Below are positions 32,405 through 42,145 of a stretch of 64,000 nucleotides of DNA, piece after piece; the stretch's first letter is position 1; each line of letters begins with the position of its first letter. The stretch spans positions 5,518,001-5,582,000 of the forward strand of contig CP018627.1 of NCBI GenBank assembly GCA_002021875.1, read 5' to 3'. The DNA is from Streptomyces hygroscopicus. GTDB taxonomy: Bacteria > Actinomycetota > Actinomycetes > Streptomycetales > Streptomycetaceae. The translations under genes were made by a program, and so were the position numbers. Under the pieces are notes generated by a model. That model had not been told where the DNA came from. It saw only the letters and a program-made list of their open reading frames with translations, and did no database searches.

Positions 32405-33670
32405 TCACCGCGCCCGGCGGTTGACCCGGACGGTCCAGCCCCCGTCGGCGGCGCGGCCGGCCACCGTGATCCGTACGGAGTCCTCCTTGACCGACAGGCT
32501 GTCGCCGACGCCGAGCGGGGCGTCGGCGAGTTCGGGGTAGACCGACTCGTTCCAGCAGGCGGAGGTGGCGGGGTGGCCGTCCAGCACCTGGACGGGACCG
32601 TCGCCCGACGCCTTGTCGTTGTGGACGCGGTAGACCAGCACGCCCTCGGTGCAGGTGCCCGCGTCGTTGCCACGGCCGCCGCGCGCCTCGATGGCCAGCG
32701 CGGTGGTGGGCCCGGTGCGGACCACGACCAGCCGGGTGCGGGTGTCGGCGCCGGGCCTGCCTCGCCCCATGGGCGCGGCGAGGGGCTGGAGGGTGTACCG
32801 GCGCGGACCGATGGCGCGGTCGCAGGCCACCTGGCGCGCGCCGAGCCAGCCCAGCTTCCACTTGTGCCAGCCGAACGGATCGGGTGCCATGCCGAACTGG
32901 CTTCCCATCAGATCCCAGTCGCCGACGTAGGTGTCCCATTCGGCGCTGGCGTCGGTGTCCTTCGGCCGGTGGTAGAGGTCGGGCAGGTCGAAGACATGGC
33001 CGGTCTCATGGGCCAGGACATTGCGGTCCGGCGGATGGTGTTCGAAAACAGTGACCAGACGGCGCAGATCAACACCATCGGCGCGCAGTGGCTTTTCGAA
33101 GTTGACCACTTTCGTCGCGTCGGCGTCCACACCGGGAGCATCGGGGTCGGCGACCAGATAGACGAGGTCATAGCGGCCGAAGTCGAGGTGCGGATCGGCG
33201 GACGCGATGGCGTCGCGCAGATACGCGGCGCGGCGCTTGGCGTTCCAGTCGCGCTGTATGGCGTACGCGGTGGAGCGCTGGGGCATGGTGAGCCAGCGCC
33301 GCAGTGGATGCACCCGCAGCGCGAACTTCCCGTAGGACGCCCGCTTGAAGAAGTCGGGAGTCGCGGGAATATGGTCGGCGGCCAACCGGGCCGGGGTTAC
33401 TCTGGGCTTGGCGTCCGGGAACGACAGGAAGACCATCGCCGCGTCCAATCGGCGCACCGGGCGCGGATAGCGGGAGTTCCAGGTCTCCAGGCCCTCCGAG
33501 TGGTGGGCGTCGGTACGTTCCAGGTCACAGGGTCCGCCGGGGCCGGCCGCGACAGCGGGGCCCGCCACCACGGTGGTCGCGATGAGCGCGCTCAACGAGG
33601 TCAGCAGGGCCCCGGTCCGGCGCAGCCGAGGCTGTCGGTGCACCCCCTCGGGTACCTGAGGACGCACCAT
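32405..33670 (-). CDS. Secreted zinc metalloprotease (M6-like)
   Basis: The start at ATG 33670 is preceded by GGGAGGTCGAC, giving 421 residues. A signal peptide with a basic start and hydrophobic core (TGALLTSLSALIATTVVAG) ends near A-V-A-A-G. The mature protein contains the zinc motif HETGHVFDLPDLYH (HExxH with a downstream His/Asp), then WDLMGSQFG, typical of M6/immune-inhibitor-A-type gluzincins and related Streptomyces peptidases. Four Cys are likely to form disulphides. It acts outside the cell. It could be a maturation protease of the nearby RiPP locus, but nothing in the sequence links the two. Confidence 0.8.
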   Translation of the reverse strand: MVRPQVPEGVHRQPRLRRTGALLTSLSALIATTVVAGPAVAAGPGGPCDLERTDAHHSEGLETWNSRYPRPVRRLDAAMVFLSFPDAKPRVTPARLAADHIPATPDFFKRASYGKFALRVHPLRRWLTMPQRSTAYAIQRDWNAKRRAAYLRDAIASADPHLDFGRYDLVYLVADPDAPGVDADATKVVNFEKPLRADGVDLRRLVTVFEHHPPDRNVLAHETGHVFDLPDLYHRPKDTDASAEWDTYVGDWDLMGSQFGMAPDPFGWHKWKLGWLGARQVACDRAIGPRRYTLQPLAAPMGRGRPGADTRTRLVVVRTGPTTALAIEARGGRGNDAGTCTEGVLVYRVHNDKASGDGPVQVLDGHPATSACWNESVYPELADAPLGVGDSLSVKEDSVRITVAGRAADGGWTVRVNRRAR

Positions 33671-34036
33671 GTCGACCTCCCGGGCGTAGTCCGAACACCC
33701 ACTCCACCCTGAGGTGAATTGGCGGGGTACGCCCTGTTGGGATGGGCTGGTCGAGTGAAGAGGCCGCGATCCGGGTACGTAACAGACGGTCACAATCGGT
33801 CAGAGCGGCAGTTGGCCCGCGCAGAGTCGAACAGATACGACCAAACACATTGTCAAGACGGCGGTGAGCGCGATGACGTCGATGGAACGCCCGGAGTACG
33901 AGCCCCTATGATCGGCACATGTCCAGCGGGGAATCCCCCTTCAGGCAGGAAATTACGGTCTGCCCGGCACCCGGTGTGAGACAACAAGATGCGTACGAAC
34001 AACCTGGACACAACGAACGCCACGCGGGAGCGAGCG
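33671..34036. other. Divergent intergenic region, no gene seen
   Basis: The 366-bp gap lies between the leftward protease gene and the rightward GGDEF-EAL gene. It is less GC-rich than its surroundings around 33780-33870. A TATGAT hexamer at about 33907 resembles a -10 element for the rightward gene, but no matching -35 is visible. If the GGDEF-EAL gene starts at ATG 33989, the gap is 318 bp. Confidence 0.45.
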
Positions 34037-35977
34037 GTGAGCGGAATCCCTGACGGGCAGGGCCGCGCCCTGGGCGCGACGCTGCCGACGATCACAGAGC
34101 GTGATGCTGCCCCCAGCGTCCTCCCTGTTGCGGAGGACGCCGGCGCACCTCGCCCGGCCATCGGCGCGCCGTCAGCCCCGGGCGCGCCCCCAGCCCTGGG
34201 CGCGCCCCCGACACCGGGGGCGGCTCCGACACCGGGGGCGCCCTCGGCGTCAGACACGCCCCCGGGCGCCGGCCCAACCCCGGGCCCCGCGCCCGGCGAC
34301 TACCGCGCCGCCTTCAATGTGGCGCGCCTCGCCATGGCCGTCGTCGACCGCGAGGGCAGGGTGCGCGACGCCAACCCCGCGCTCGGCGCCCTGCTCGGCA
34401 CCGATCCGGCCGTGCTGACCACCCGCAGCGCGGCGGATCTGGCCAATCTGCGCGAGGATCCGCGCACCTGGAAGGAGTACCGGGACGTCCTGGGCGGCCG
34501 TCTCGCGCGGCTGCGCCGCACCCGGCGCCTGCTGCGCGCCGACGGCCATGCCCTGTGGGCCGAGGTCACCATCGAGCCCGCGCCGGACAGCCGCAGTCTG
34601 CTGCTGTCGATGGCCGACATCAGCGATCAGCGGGATCTCCAGGGACGGCTGCGCCATCTGCAGATGCACGATCCGGTGACCCGGCTGCCCAACCGCAGCC
34701 TGTTCTTCGAGCGGATGACCTCGGCACTGGAGGCGGCCACCTACGACCACGGAGGCACCGGCCGGATCGGGCTCTGCTATCTCGACCTGGACGGTTTCAA
34801 GGCGGTCAACGACACCCTCGGCCACCGGGTCGGCGACCGGCTGCTCGGCGCGGTCGCCCAGCGGCTGACCGAATGCGCGGCGCCCGGCGGCCATCTGGTG
34901 GCGCGGCTCGGCGGGGACGAGTTCGCCCTGCTGGTCCGCAACTCCACCGGCACCGAGCAGTTGTGCGACCTCGCCCGGTCGCTGCTGGCCGCCCTGCAGG
35001 AACCGTTCGACGTGGGCGGGCAGCGGCTGTCGGTGTCGGCGAGCATCGGCGTGGTGGAGCGGCCCGCGGCCGGCACCCACACCACCTGGCTGATGCAGGC
35101 CGCGGACACCACGCTGTACTGGGCCAAGGAGGACGGCAAGGCGCGCTGGACCCTCTTCGACCCGGAGCGCAACGCCCATCGGATGACCCGGCAGGCGCTG
35201 TCCAGCACCCTGCGCCCGGCGGTCGAGCGGGACGAGTTCGTGCTCGACTACCAGCCGCTGGTGGGGCTGGGCGACGGGGTCGTCCGCGGGGTGGAGGCGC
35301 TGGTGCGCTGGGATCATCCGCAGTTCGGGCGGCTGTCGCCGAACCGGTTCATCCCGCTGGCCGAGGAGAACGGCGCGATCGTGCCGCTGGGCCGGTGGGT
35401 GCTGCGCACCGCCTGCCGCCAGGCCCGCGCCTGGCAGCTGGCCAATCCGACCCATCCGCTGGTGGTCAGCGTCAATGTGGCGGTCCGCCAGGTGTGGGAC
35501 TCCGACCTGGTCGCCGATGTCGGCACGATCCTGGCGGAGACCGGGCTGCCGCCGCATCTGCTGCAGCTGGAGCTGACCGAGTCGGCGGTGATGGGGTCGA
35601 CGGGGCGTCCGCTGCAGGCGCTGCAGCGGCTCAGCGACATGGGGGTGCCCATCGCGATCGACGACTTCGGGACGGGCTACTCCAACCTCGCCTATCTCAG
35701 CCGGCTGCCGGTCTCCACGCTCAAGCTGGACGGTTCGTTCGTCCAGGGGTTCCGGGCGGAGGAGCATCCGAATCCGGCCGACGAGACCATCGTCGAGGCG
35801 CTGGTGCAGCTCGCGCACCGGCTGGGCCTCACCGTGACGGCCGAATGCGTGGAGAGCGCCGAGCAGGCGGAGCGGCTGAGGCGGATCGGCTGCGACACGG
35901 GACAGGGGTGGTTCTACTCCCGTCCGGTGCCGCCGGACCGCATACAGACGATGATCACCTGCCCGGCGTCCGGGTAG
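34037..35977 (+). CDS. PAS-GGDEF-EAL cyclic-di-GMP signalling protein
   Basis: I favour GTG 34037 (646 aa) because GGGAG lies seven bases upstream; ATG 33989 lacks such a site. A Pro/Ala-rich tail (about 30-85) precedes a PAS domain (about 88-205). The GGDEF domain has the intact signature ARLGGDEFALL, but the inhibitory RxxD site five residues upstream is lost (P-G-G-H). The EAL domain is intact: VEALVRWDHP, LELTESAV, IDDFGTGYSNLAYL, KLDGSF and AECVES. It could therefore both make and degrade c-di-GMP. In Streptomyces such cytoplasmic proteins tune BldD-dependent development. The stop codon lies at the edge of a 166-bp inverted repeat. Confidence 0.9.
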   Translation: MSGIPDGQGRALGATLPTITERDAAPSVLPVAEDAGAPRPAIGAPSAPGAPPALGAPPTPGAAPTPGAPSASDTPPGAGPTPGPAPGDYRAAFNVARLAMAVVDREGRVRDANPALGALLGTDPAVLTTRSAADLANLREDPRTWKEYRDVLGGRLARLRRTRRLLRADGHALWAEVTIEPAPDSRSLLLSMADISDQRDLQGRLRHLQMHDPVTRLPNRSLFFERMTSALEAATYDHGGTGRIGLCYLDLDGFKAVNDTLGHRVGDRLLGAVAQRLTECAAPGGHLVARLGGDEFALLVRNSTGTEQLCDLARSLLAALQEPFDVGGQRLSVSASIGVVERPAAGTHTTWLMQAADTTLYWAKEDGKARWTLFDPERNAHRMTRQALSSTLRPAVERDEFVLDYQPLVGLGDGVVRGVEALVRWDHPQFGRLSPNRFIPLAEENGAIVPLGRWVLRTACRQARAWQLANPTHPLVVSVNVAVRQVWDSDLVADVGTILAETGLPPHLLQLELTESAVMGSTGRPLQALQRLSDMGVPIAIDDFGTGYSNLAYLSRLPVSTLKLDGSFVQGFRAEEHPNPADETIVEALVQLAHRLGLTVTAECVESAEQAERLRRIGCDTGQGWFYSRPVPPDRIQTMITCPASG

Positions 35978-36141
35978 GCCCTGTCCGGTGGATCTTCGTG
36001 GATCAGCCCGCGGCGTCTGGTGCGGTGCATCGCAAGGCGGAGGGTCGTCCTCGTACCGGGTCGTACTCGGACGATCCCGACAACGCAGCGAGGCGCCGTG
36101 CCAGGCGTCGCGGGCCCGCGAAGATCCACCGGACAGGGCCT
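35976..36141. mobile_element. 166-bp MITE-like element with 23-bp perfect terminal inverted repeats
   Basis: AGGCCCTGTCCGGTGGATCT continues to 35998 and is mirrored exactly by 36119-36141. Inside, GGGTCGTCC near 36044 and GGACGATCC near 36069 form a second nested inverted repeat, so the element can fold into one long hairpin. It encodes nothing and fits exactly between two convergent genes, its left end lying inside the TAG of the GGDEF-EAL gene. I see no clear target duplication. It may be a non-autonomous transposon remnant that now acts as a bidirectional terminator. Confidence 0.7.
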
Positions 36142-36145
36142 GGGG

Positions 36146-37273
36146 CTACGCCTCCGTCTGCGCCGTCGGGAGATCGTAGGCATCCGCGATCAGCTCGTAC
36201 GAGCGCAGACGGGCGTCACGGCCGTGCGCATTGGCCGTGATCTTGATTTCGTCCACTCCGGTGCGCTTGATCAGCCCGTCGAGCCCCTCGCGGACCTGGT
36301 CCGGGGTGCCGTATTCGACGTTGGCGAGCCAGCTGTTGATGAAGTCGCGCTCGATCTCGTTGAACTCGTACGCCTCGGCCTCCTCGGGCGTCGGCACCAG
36401 GCCGGGGCGGCCGGTGCGCAGCCGGACCATGGCCAGGGCGCCGGTGAGCACCTGCCGGTGGGCCTCCTTCTCGTCCTCGGCGGCGAAGGCCGAGACGCCG
36501 ATCGAGGCGTACGGCCGGTCCAGCGCGGCGGACGGCCGGAAGGTCTCGCGGTAGAGGTCGAGCGCGGGGACGGTGTTGGCCGCGGAGAAGTGGTGGGCGA
36601 AGGAGAACGGCAGACCGAGCATCCCGGCGAGCCGGGCGCTGAATCCACTGGAGCCCAGCAGCCAGATCGAGGGCCGGTCGGCGGACTGGACCCCGCCGGG
36701 CACGGTGCCCTGCACCGGCCCCGGCACCGCGTGGATACGGGCGTAGCGGTGGCCGTCGGGGAAGTCGTCGTCGAGGAATCGGGTCAGCTCGGCGAGCTGC
36801 TGGGGGAAGTCGTCGGCGCCCTCGCGCAGCCGGTCGGTGCGGCGCAGGGCGGCGGCCGTGGCCCCGTCGGTGCCGGGCGCGCGGCCGAGGCCGAGGTCCA
36901 CCCGGCCGGGGGCGAGCGCCTCCAGGGTGCCGAACTGCTCGGCGATGACCAGCGGGGCGTGGTTGGGGAGCATCACCCCGCCGGAGCCCAGCCGGATCCG
37001 CTCGGTGTACGCGGCGAGATGGGCGAGGATCACCGCCGGGGAGGTGCTGGCGACCCCGGGCATGGAGTGGTGCTCGGCGACCCAGAAGCGGTGGAAGCCC
37101 CGGCGCTCGGTGAGCCGGGCGAGCTCGGTGGTGGTCCGCAGCGCCTCGGCGGCCGTCACCCCGCTGCCGACGGTCGCGAGGTCCAGCACCGACAGGGGCA
37201 CCGGTGCGCTGCCGAGGGGCCGGGCCCGGATGGTGTCGTGCTGGTCGTCTCGCCGGTCCTGCTCATCGGCCAC
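36146..37273 (-). CDS. LLM-class flavin-dependent oxidoreductase
   Basis: GTG 37273 lies nine bases after GGAGG and gives 375 residues. The protein is a luciferase-like TIM barrel. It carries [19 protein letters not shown] near the start, the strongly conserved [21 protein letters not shown] segment, [17 protein letters not shown], and [20 protein letters not shown]. It belongs to the group often annotated as an MsnO8-type or alkanal-monooxygenase-like oxidoreductase. It uses reduced FMN or F420; the substrate is unknown. It converges with the GGDEF-EAL gene across the inverted-repeat element. Confidence 0.88.
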   Translation of the reverse strand: MADEQDRRDDQHDTIRARPLGSAPVPLSVLDLATVGSGVTAAEALRTTTELARLTERRGFHRFWVAEHHSMPGVASTSPAVILAHLAAYTERIRLGSGGVMLPNHAPLVIAEQFGTLEALAPGRVDLGLGRAPGTDGATAAALRRTDRLREGADDFPQQLAELTRFLDDDFPDGHRYARIHAVPGPVQGTVPGGVQSADRPSIWLLGSSGFSARLAGMLGLPFSFAHHFSAANTVPALDLYRETFRPSAALDRPYASIGVSAFAAEDEKEAHRQVLTGALAMVRLRTGRPGLVPTPEEAEAYEFNEIERDFINSWLANVEYGTPDQVREGLDGLIKRTGVDEIKITANAHGRDARLRSYELIADAYDLPTAQTEA

Positions 37274-37435
37274 GGTGGCCCGCCTCCCTGGTCGCACTGC
37301 GGTGCGCGTACGTCTGTCCGGGTACGCCTCTACGTCTACCGCCTGCATTCAACCGGAGAAAGGCTCCGCTTTATTCCCAGCCGCTGCTTCCCCGCCGCTG
37401 CACCCCGCCGCTGTCTCCCCGCCCCCGCATATGGC

Positions 37436-37478
37436 CGGGTCCGCCGCCACCTGGGGAGGAGGTGTGGCGGCGGACCCG
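37436..37478 (-). terminator. Terminator after the phospholipase gene
   Basis: A perfect 15-bp inverted repeat (37436-37450 and 37464-37478) with a 13-nt loop lies 32 bp beyond the stop codon of the leftward phospholipase C-like gene. Confidence 0.8.
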
Positions 37479-37509
37479 ACGGCGGTGTGCCGTGCTCGCG
37501 CGGACGGGC

Positions 37510-39384
37510 CTAGCCCGCGGTCCGCACGGTGCGGCGGCGGTGGATGGCCAGTGCCGTACCGGCACCGCCGAGCACCAGCACACCCGCCGTGAGGCCGATG
37601 GGCAGGGCGGCGGAGGTGCCCCGGTCGTCGGCGAGACGCCGGGTGGTCAGCGCGTTGGCGGCCGCCGCGTTCACGATCGGGGCGTGGGCGGCCAGTGCGG
37701 AGGTCGTGTAGTGACCGGCCTTGTGGACCGACGCGACCGAGCCGTCGGACTTCAGCAGCACCTGGGTGTTGTTGGGGTGGCGGAAGTCGAACAGCCCGGA
37801 GAGGGAGTTCGCCCGGCTGTCGAAGGAGGCGTCACCGATCCGGCCGGTGTGCCAGTTGTCCTCGATGAAGCGGGTGACCGAAGTCTGCTCGGTCTGGGTG
37901 TGGTCGACCTTGTTGGCCTTGCTGAAGGGGGAGATCACCAGCAGCGGCTGCCGGGGGCCGGGGCCGCAGCGGTCCTGGTAGCCGGCCGCGGGCTCGGGGC
38001 CGGACTGGCAGGCGGGGCTGTCGGTGGCCTTGCCGTTGGAGCCGGCGGTCTTGTCCTTCGAACCGTTGAGCGGCTTGGCGTAGGCGTGGTCGTACCAGCC
38101 GTCGCTGTCGTCGTACGCGACGACGACCGCGGTGTCCTTCCACTGCGGCGACTTCTGGATCGCGTTGATCTGCTTGACCAGGAAGTGCTGCTCGTCGATC
38201 GGGTCGGAGTAGGCGGCGTGGCCGTCCTGGTACTCGGCGGCCTTCAGGAAGCTGACGGCCGGCAGATGGCCCGTCTTGAGCGCCGCGTCGAAGTCGGTGA
38301 GGTCGTAGTTGTGGTTGGCCTGACCGCTCCGGCCGATCTCCCGCACATTCTTCGGCGGGAGGTGATGCGGGTTGGCCGTGGACTTGTAGTACTGGAACGG
38401 CGCGTGGTGCGGGCTGTAGTCCACCGACTCGGCGCCGCCGACGTTCTTATGGGTGGTGCCGGAGCACTTGGCGTAGTGGTCCTGCTCGCCGTCCCAGGCG
38501 GTGCTGGGCCGGAAGCCGCCCTGGAACCAGCCCCAGGTCACGCCCTTGGCGTTGAGCAGATCACCGAGGTTCCTGCCCTGCATACGGGCCAGGGCGTTCG
38601 CGCTGGTGTGGTCCTTGTTGGCGCAGTCGTCGAAGGCCGGATCCGGGTCGTTGATCATCGTGCCGACGCCCTTGGCATCCGGCGAGGCCACTGTGTACGC
38701 GTCCGGCTTGTCGGTCTGCTGGGGGTTCTCGGTGGAGGACTTGGGGTCGGTGGAGATCACGCCGTGGGTCTGGCCCGAGATCAGCTCCAGCGCTCCGGGG
38801 GTGGAGGGACCGTAGGCCGAGCTGAAGGAACGGTCGCTCATCGCATAGTGCTGGGCGTAGTTCCACAGGCCGGTGACGGTGTTGCCGTCGTAGTAGTCCA
38901 TCACCAGGCCGGGCTCGCCGAACAGCCCGGTGCACTTGCTGACCTCGGTGTTCTCCACGAATTTATCGGCCTTGCCGCCATTGGCCGCGTACTGCTCGGG
39001 ACCGTAGGAGTGGTTCTGGTCGCAGGTCATGGCCTGGTCACTGGCCAGCCGCTTGGGCTTGTAGAGATTGGGGTTCTTCTTCAGCAGCCCGGCGTGCGCC
39101 AGGGTGTCGATGTTCTTGGGTGTGTGCTTGGACGGCGTGAACTTCGTGCCGTCCGTGTTCGCCGCCTTCGGGTACGTGCCGAAGTAGTGGTCGAACGAGA
39201 TGTTCTCGTCGAAGATCACCACCACATGCTTCACCGGGGTCGCGGTGTCGCCGCCCTTGGCGGGCGCGGCCCATGCGGGGGCCACCCCGCCCACGGTCGC
39301 CAGGGCCGCGGCGCCGGCCAGGGCACCCCAACGCGCTACCCGGCCACGCCGTCGGCCGCCTTCGGATCCTGCCGTGCCGCCCAT
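37510..39384 (-). CDS. Secreted phospholipase C/acid phosphatase-type phosphoesterase with C-terminal anchor
   Basis: ATG 39384 (GGAGG six bases upstream) yields 624 residues. A signal peptide (RRRGRVARWGALAGAAALA to A-W-A) leads into a PF04185-type phosphoesterase domain. Its hallmark motif is VKHVVVIFDENISFDHYFGTYP, with an active-site Thr/Ser equivalent near YGPSTPGALELISGQTHG, and metal ligands in VVVAYDDSDGWYDH and WHTGRIGD. The C-terminus ends with a transmembrane helix (LPIGLTAGVLVLGGAG) and basic residues, so the enzyme is probably tethered to the outer face of the membrane. Family members hydrolyse phospholipids or phosphate esters and are often Pho-regulated; no PHO box was found by eye. 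Confidence 0.88.
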   Translation of the reverse strand: MGGTAGSEGGRRRGRVARWGALAGAAALATVGGVAPAWAAPAKGGDTATPVKHVVVIFDENISFDHYFGTYPKAANTDGTKFTPSKHTPKNIDTLAHAGLLKKNPNLYKPKRLASDQAMTCDQNHSYGPEQYAANGGKADKFVENTEVSKCTGLFGEPGLVMDYYDGNTVTGLWNYAQHYAMSDRSFSSAYGPSTPGALELISGQTHGVISTDPKSSTENPQQTDKPDAYTVASPDAKGVGTMINDPDPAFDDCANKDHTSANALARMQGRNLGDLLNAKGVTWGWFQGGFRPSTAWDGEQDHYAKCSGTTHKNVGGAESVDYSPHHAPFQYYKSTANPHHLPPKNVREIGRSGQANHNYDLTDFDAALKTGHLPAVSFLKAAEYQDGHAAYSDPIDEQHFLVKQINAIQKSPQWKDTAVVVAYDDSDGWYDHAYAKPLNGSKDKTAGSNGKATDSPACQSGPEPAAGYQDRCGPGPRQPLLVISPFSKANKVDHTQTEQTSVTRFIEDNWHTGRIGDASFDSRANSLSGLFDFRHPNNTQVLLKSDGSVASVHKAGHYTTSALAAHAPIVNAAAANALTTRRLADDRGTSAALPIGLTAGVLVLGGAGTALAIHRRRTVRTAG

Positions 39385-39540
39385 GCCATGCCTCCACACG
39401 ATTCGCGATTCACGCCTGCGCCTGATCCTGTGCCGCGGGCAGGACTCTCCGATGGAATCCATGGAGGCGGCCGAGTGAATAGAGGGTCAGAAGAATCCAA
39501 GGAACTCTTGAGGTGTTCTTGACCGGAAGGTGGGGCGGTG

Positions 39541-40761
39541 TCAGGACAGAAGGGTCCGTCCCAGCCAGTCGGAGCGGTCCTGCACACCGGGAAGCGCGAA
39601 GAAGTAGCCGCCACCGAAGGGGGTGATGTAGTCCACCAGCGGCTCCCCCGCCAGACGCTTCTGCACGGTTTCGAACTGACGCACGAGATCCTGCTGATAG
39701 CAGCAGAACAGCAGCCCCATGTCCAAGTTGCCGTTGGCGTCCATGCCCCGGTCGTAGTTGTAGGCACGGCGGAGTATGCGCTGATCCTCGGTCCGGGCGG
39801 TGCGCGGATTGGCCATCCGTATATGGCTGTCCAGCGGGATGATGTCGCCCTTGGGGTCCTGTGCGTAGCGCGGGGTGTCGAACTCGTGCTGACCGTCCAG
39901 CGGGGCGCCCGAGTCCCGGTTGCGACCGAACATGCGCTCCTGCTCGCTGATCGAGACCCGGTCCCAGAACTCCACCAGCATCCGGATCAGCCGGATCACC
40001 TGATAGCTGCCGCCGGTCGTCCAGGCCGGCTCCGCGGAGTGGGCGCCCACCCACACCAGACGGTCCATCGCACGGGCGTCATCGGTGTCCGGGTTGGCGG
40101 TGCCGTCCTTGAACCCCATGTGGTTGCGCGGGGTGCCGGACGGGCGCGGCGGGCTGACGAAGCCGTCGACGCGCCAGCGGATCTGCAGCGCGCCCCGGGT
40201 GTGCCGGGCGATATCGCGCAGCGCGTGCAGCACCGTGTCCGTGCTGTCGGCGCAGAGCTGAAGGCTCAGATCGCCATGGCACCAGTCGGGGTCGAGATCG
40301 TCGTCGGGGAAGGACCTCATCGCGGTCAGCCGCCGGGGCTTGCGGTCCCGCAGTCCGTACCGCTCGTCGAAGAGCGAGGCGCCCACGCCGACCGTCGCGG
40401 TCAGCCGGTCGGCGGCCACCTGGGAGCCCAGGGTGCCGGAGTCGGCGGGCGGCGCGGTGATCCCGACCGGGTCGGGGGTGCCTCCGGTGGTGAGAAAACG
40501 ACACCGCTCGGTGAGCGTACGGAAGGCGTCGGCCAGCTCCTCGCGCCCCTCGGCCATGGCGTCGAAGGCGATGAGGGCGGTGGCCCGCTGGGGCGGGGTG
40601 AGGATGCCGGCCTGATGGGCGCCGTGGAAGGGCACGCGGGTGGGCTTCTTCTCCCGCTCCCCCTCCTTCGCGGCCGCCGTACCCCCGGCCACGCCCGCCA
40701 CCGCGCCGACCGTGCCCGCGGCCGCACCCAGCAGAAAGCCCCTGCGCAGCACCTCGCTCAC
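39541..40761 (-). CDS. efeB: Dyp-type peroxidase EfeB (Tat-exported)
   Basis: GTG 40761 overlaps the efeO stop codon (GTGA) and gives 406 residues. A twin-arginine signal ([19 protein letters not shown]) is followed by the dye-decolorising peroxidase fold. The distal-site motif is [10 protein letters not shown] with the catalytic Asp, the proximal region includes [13 protein letters not shown] with [12 protein letters not shown], and [11 protein letters not shown] lies near the end. EfeB binds haem b outside the cytoplasm and works with EfeO in ferrous iron uptake by oxidising Fe(II). The downstream position usually taken by the permease EfeU holds an unrelated gene. Confidence 0.93.
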   Translation of the reverse strand: MSEVLRRGFLLGAAAGTVGAVAGVAGGTAAAKEGEREKKPTRVPFHGAHQAGILTPPQRATALIAFDAMAEGREELADAFRTLTERCRFLTTGGTPDPVGITAPPADSGTLGSQVAADRLTATVGVGASLFDERYGLRDRKPRRLTAMRSFPDDDLDPDWCHGDLSLQLCADSTDTVLHALRDIARHTRGALQIRWRVDGFVSPPRPSGTPRNHMGFKDGTANPDTDDARAMDRLVWVGAHSAEPAWTTGGSYQVIRLIRMLVEFWDRVSISEQERMFGRNRDSGAPLDGQHEFDTPRYAQDPKGDIIPLDSHIRMANPRTARTEDQRILRRAYNYDRGMDANGNLDMGLLFCCYQQDLVRQFETVQKRLAGEPLVDYITPFGGGYFFALPGVQDRSDWLGRTLLS

Positions 40762-42005
40762 CGGGTCCTCCGCACATCCATCAGCGCCGCCACCTGCGCC
40801 AGCCGTTCCACCAGCGCGCCCGCGTCCGCGTTGAGCCGCTGGCGGTCGGTGCGGCTCAGCCGGTCCAGCGGGGTCCAGCGGTCCCCGTGGTGCGCGCGCT
40901 CCACGGTCCGCTCGGTGCGGTCCAGATCGCTCTTCAGCTCGGGCAGCCACGGGGCACGGGGCTTCAGCAGCGGCTCCAGCCGGGTCAGCACGGCCCGGGT
41001 GCCGTCGAGGTTGGCCCGCGCGGTGGCCACATTGGTGCCGCTGCCGTAGTCGGTGCGGCCGGTCAGCTCGAACTGCACGGTGTTCTCCATGATTTCGTGC
41101 GCCCGCAGGCCCAGGTCGGCCGGGTCCATCCGCTCCTGCGGCCAGTGGTCCCGCAGCCCTCGGACGTCCTTGACGAGCCGGTCGGCGACCGGGTGCAGGG
41201 AACTCGCGGACTGGCCGTGCCACAGGCCGTACTCGAGGCGGTGGAATCCGGTGAAGTCCGGGTCATGGACCCCGCCGGACAGCCCCGCCGTGGTGCCGTT
41301 GATGGCCCCGTCGGCGTCGCCGAAGGCACCATAGGCGGCGCCCATCCGCTCGTACACCAGATGGGCGGGCAGCCAGGCCGCACGGGCCGTGGCCAGATCA
41401 CCGCAGCGGATGGCCGAGCGCAGCGCGTCCGTGCGCCGCACCAGCTCGTCCATCCGGCCCGTCACCCACTTCTGGTAGGCGATGGTGGGCGGGATCAGAT
41501 CCTGCTGGCCGACCGGAACCGCGGCCGGTCCACCGCCCCGCGCCGGTCCGGGGACGGTGACGGTGGGTCCGGTGACCGCGTCCACCTCCTCGGGCAGGCA
41601 GACGAAGGCGTAGGAGCCGCCGCCGAGCGTGACGCTCAGCGGTCTGCTGGTGCCGGGGCCCAGGCCCTCCACCTCTCCGTAGACGGCGCCGTTCGCCGGA
41701 TCGGTGAGATAGACCTCGGCCGGTCTGCTGGAGGTGTTCCGCAGATCGAAGACCTGCTTGCCACGGGTGGCATCGGTCCAGCCACGGCCGCAGCCGCCCT
41801 CGGACACCTCGACGGAGGTGTGCCGAAGCCCGTCCGATGCCTTCGCGGACGCGCTTCCGCTCGCGGAGGGGTTCGCACGAGGGCCGTCCGAGGAGTCTCC
41901 GCCGACCGCCAGCACGCCGATTCCGACGGCCGCGGCCACCGTCACCGCACCGGCGACCAGCAGATGACGTGCCGGCGGGACCGGGGAGAGATGTTGGCGA
42001 CGCAC
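40758..42005 (-). CDS. efeO: Iron uptake protein EfeO (cupredoxin plus M75 imelysin-like domain)
   Basis: Starting at GTG 42005, the 415-residue protein has an N-terminal membrane/signal segment ([23 protein letters not shown]). A cupredoxin-like domain (about 60-145, with [12 protein letters not shown] and FVCLPEE) precedes the M75/imelysin domain, whose HxxE motif is [11 protein letters not shown]. This is the EfeO layout; the protein binds iron at the outer face of the membrane for the EfeUOB transporter. It is the first gene of a two-gene efeO-efeB operon with GTGA overlap. EfeU (an FTR1-type permease) is not nearby. Confidence 0.92.
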   Translation of the reverse strand: MRRQHLSPVPPARHLLVAGAVTVAAAVGIGVLAVGGDSSDGPRANPSASGSASAKASDGLRHTSVEVSEGGCGRGWTDATRGKQVFDLRNTSSRPAEVYLTDPANGAVYGEVEGLGPGTSRPLSVTLGGGSYAFVCLPEEVDAVTGPTVTVPGPARGGGPAAVPVGQQDLIPPTIAYQKWVTGRMDELVRRTDALRSAIRCGDLATARAAWLPAHLVYERMGAAYGAFGDADGAINGTTAGLSGGVHDPDFTGFHRLEYGLWHGQSASSLHPVADRLVKDVRGLRDHWPQERMDPADLGLRAHEIMENTVQFELTGRTDYGSGTNVATARANLDGTRAVLTRLEPLLKPRAPWLPELKSDLDRTERTVERAHHGDRWTPLDRLSRTDRQRLNADAGALVERLAQVAALMDVRRTR

Positions 42006-42145
42006 GGCTGCATGCTAGGCGCAGTCCGATAAGCGGAATGCCATGATGGCGAAAGAGCGACATGGAATTCCGCCGGGATTCAGCTCCCCGTCACCGGCCT
42101 TCTCGGCCACCGTGCCGCGCCCCTCCGCGGCCGGACCACCCGCCG

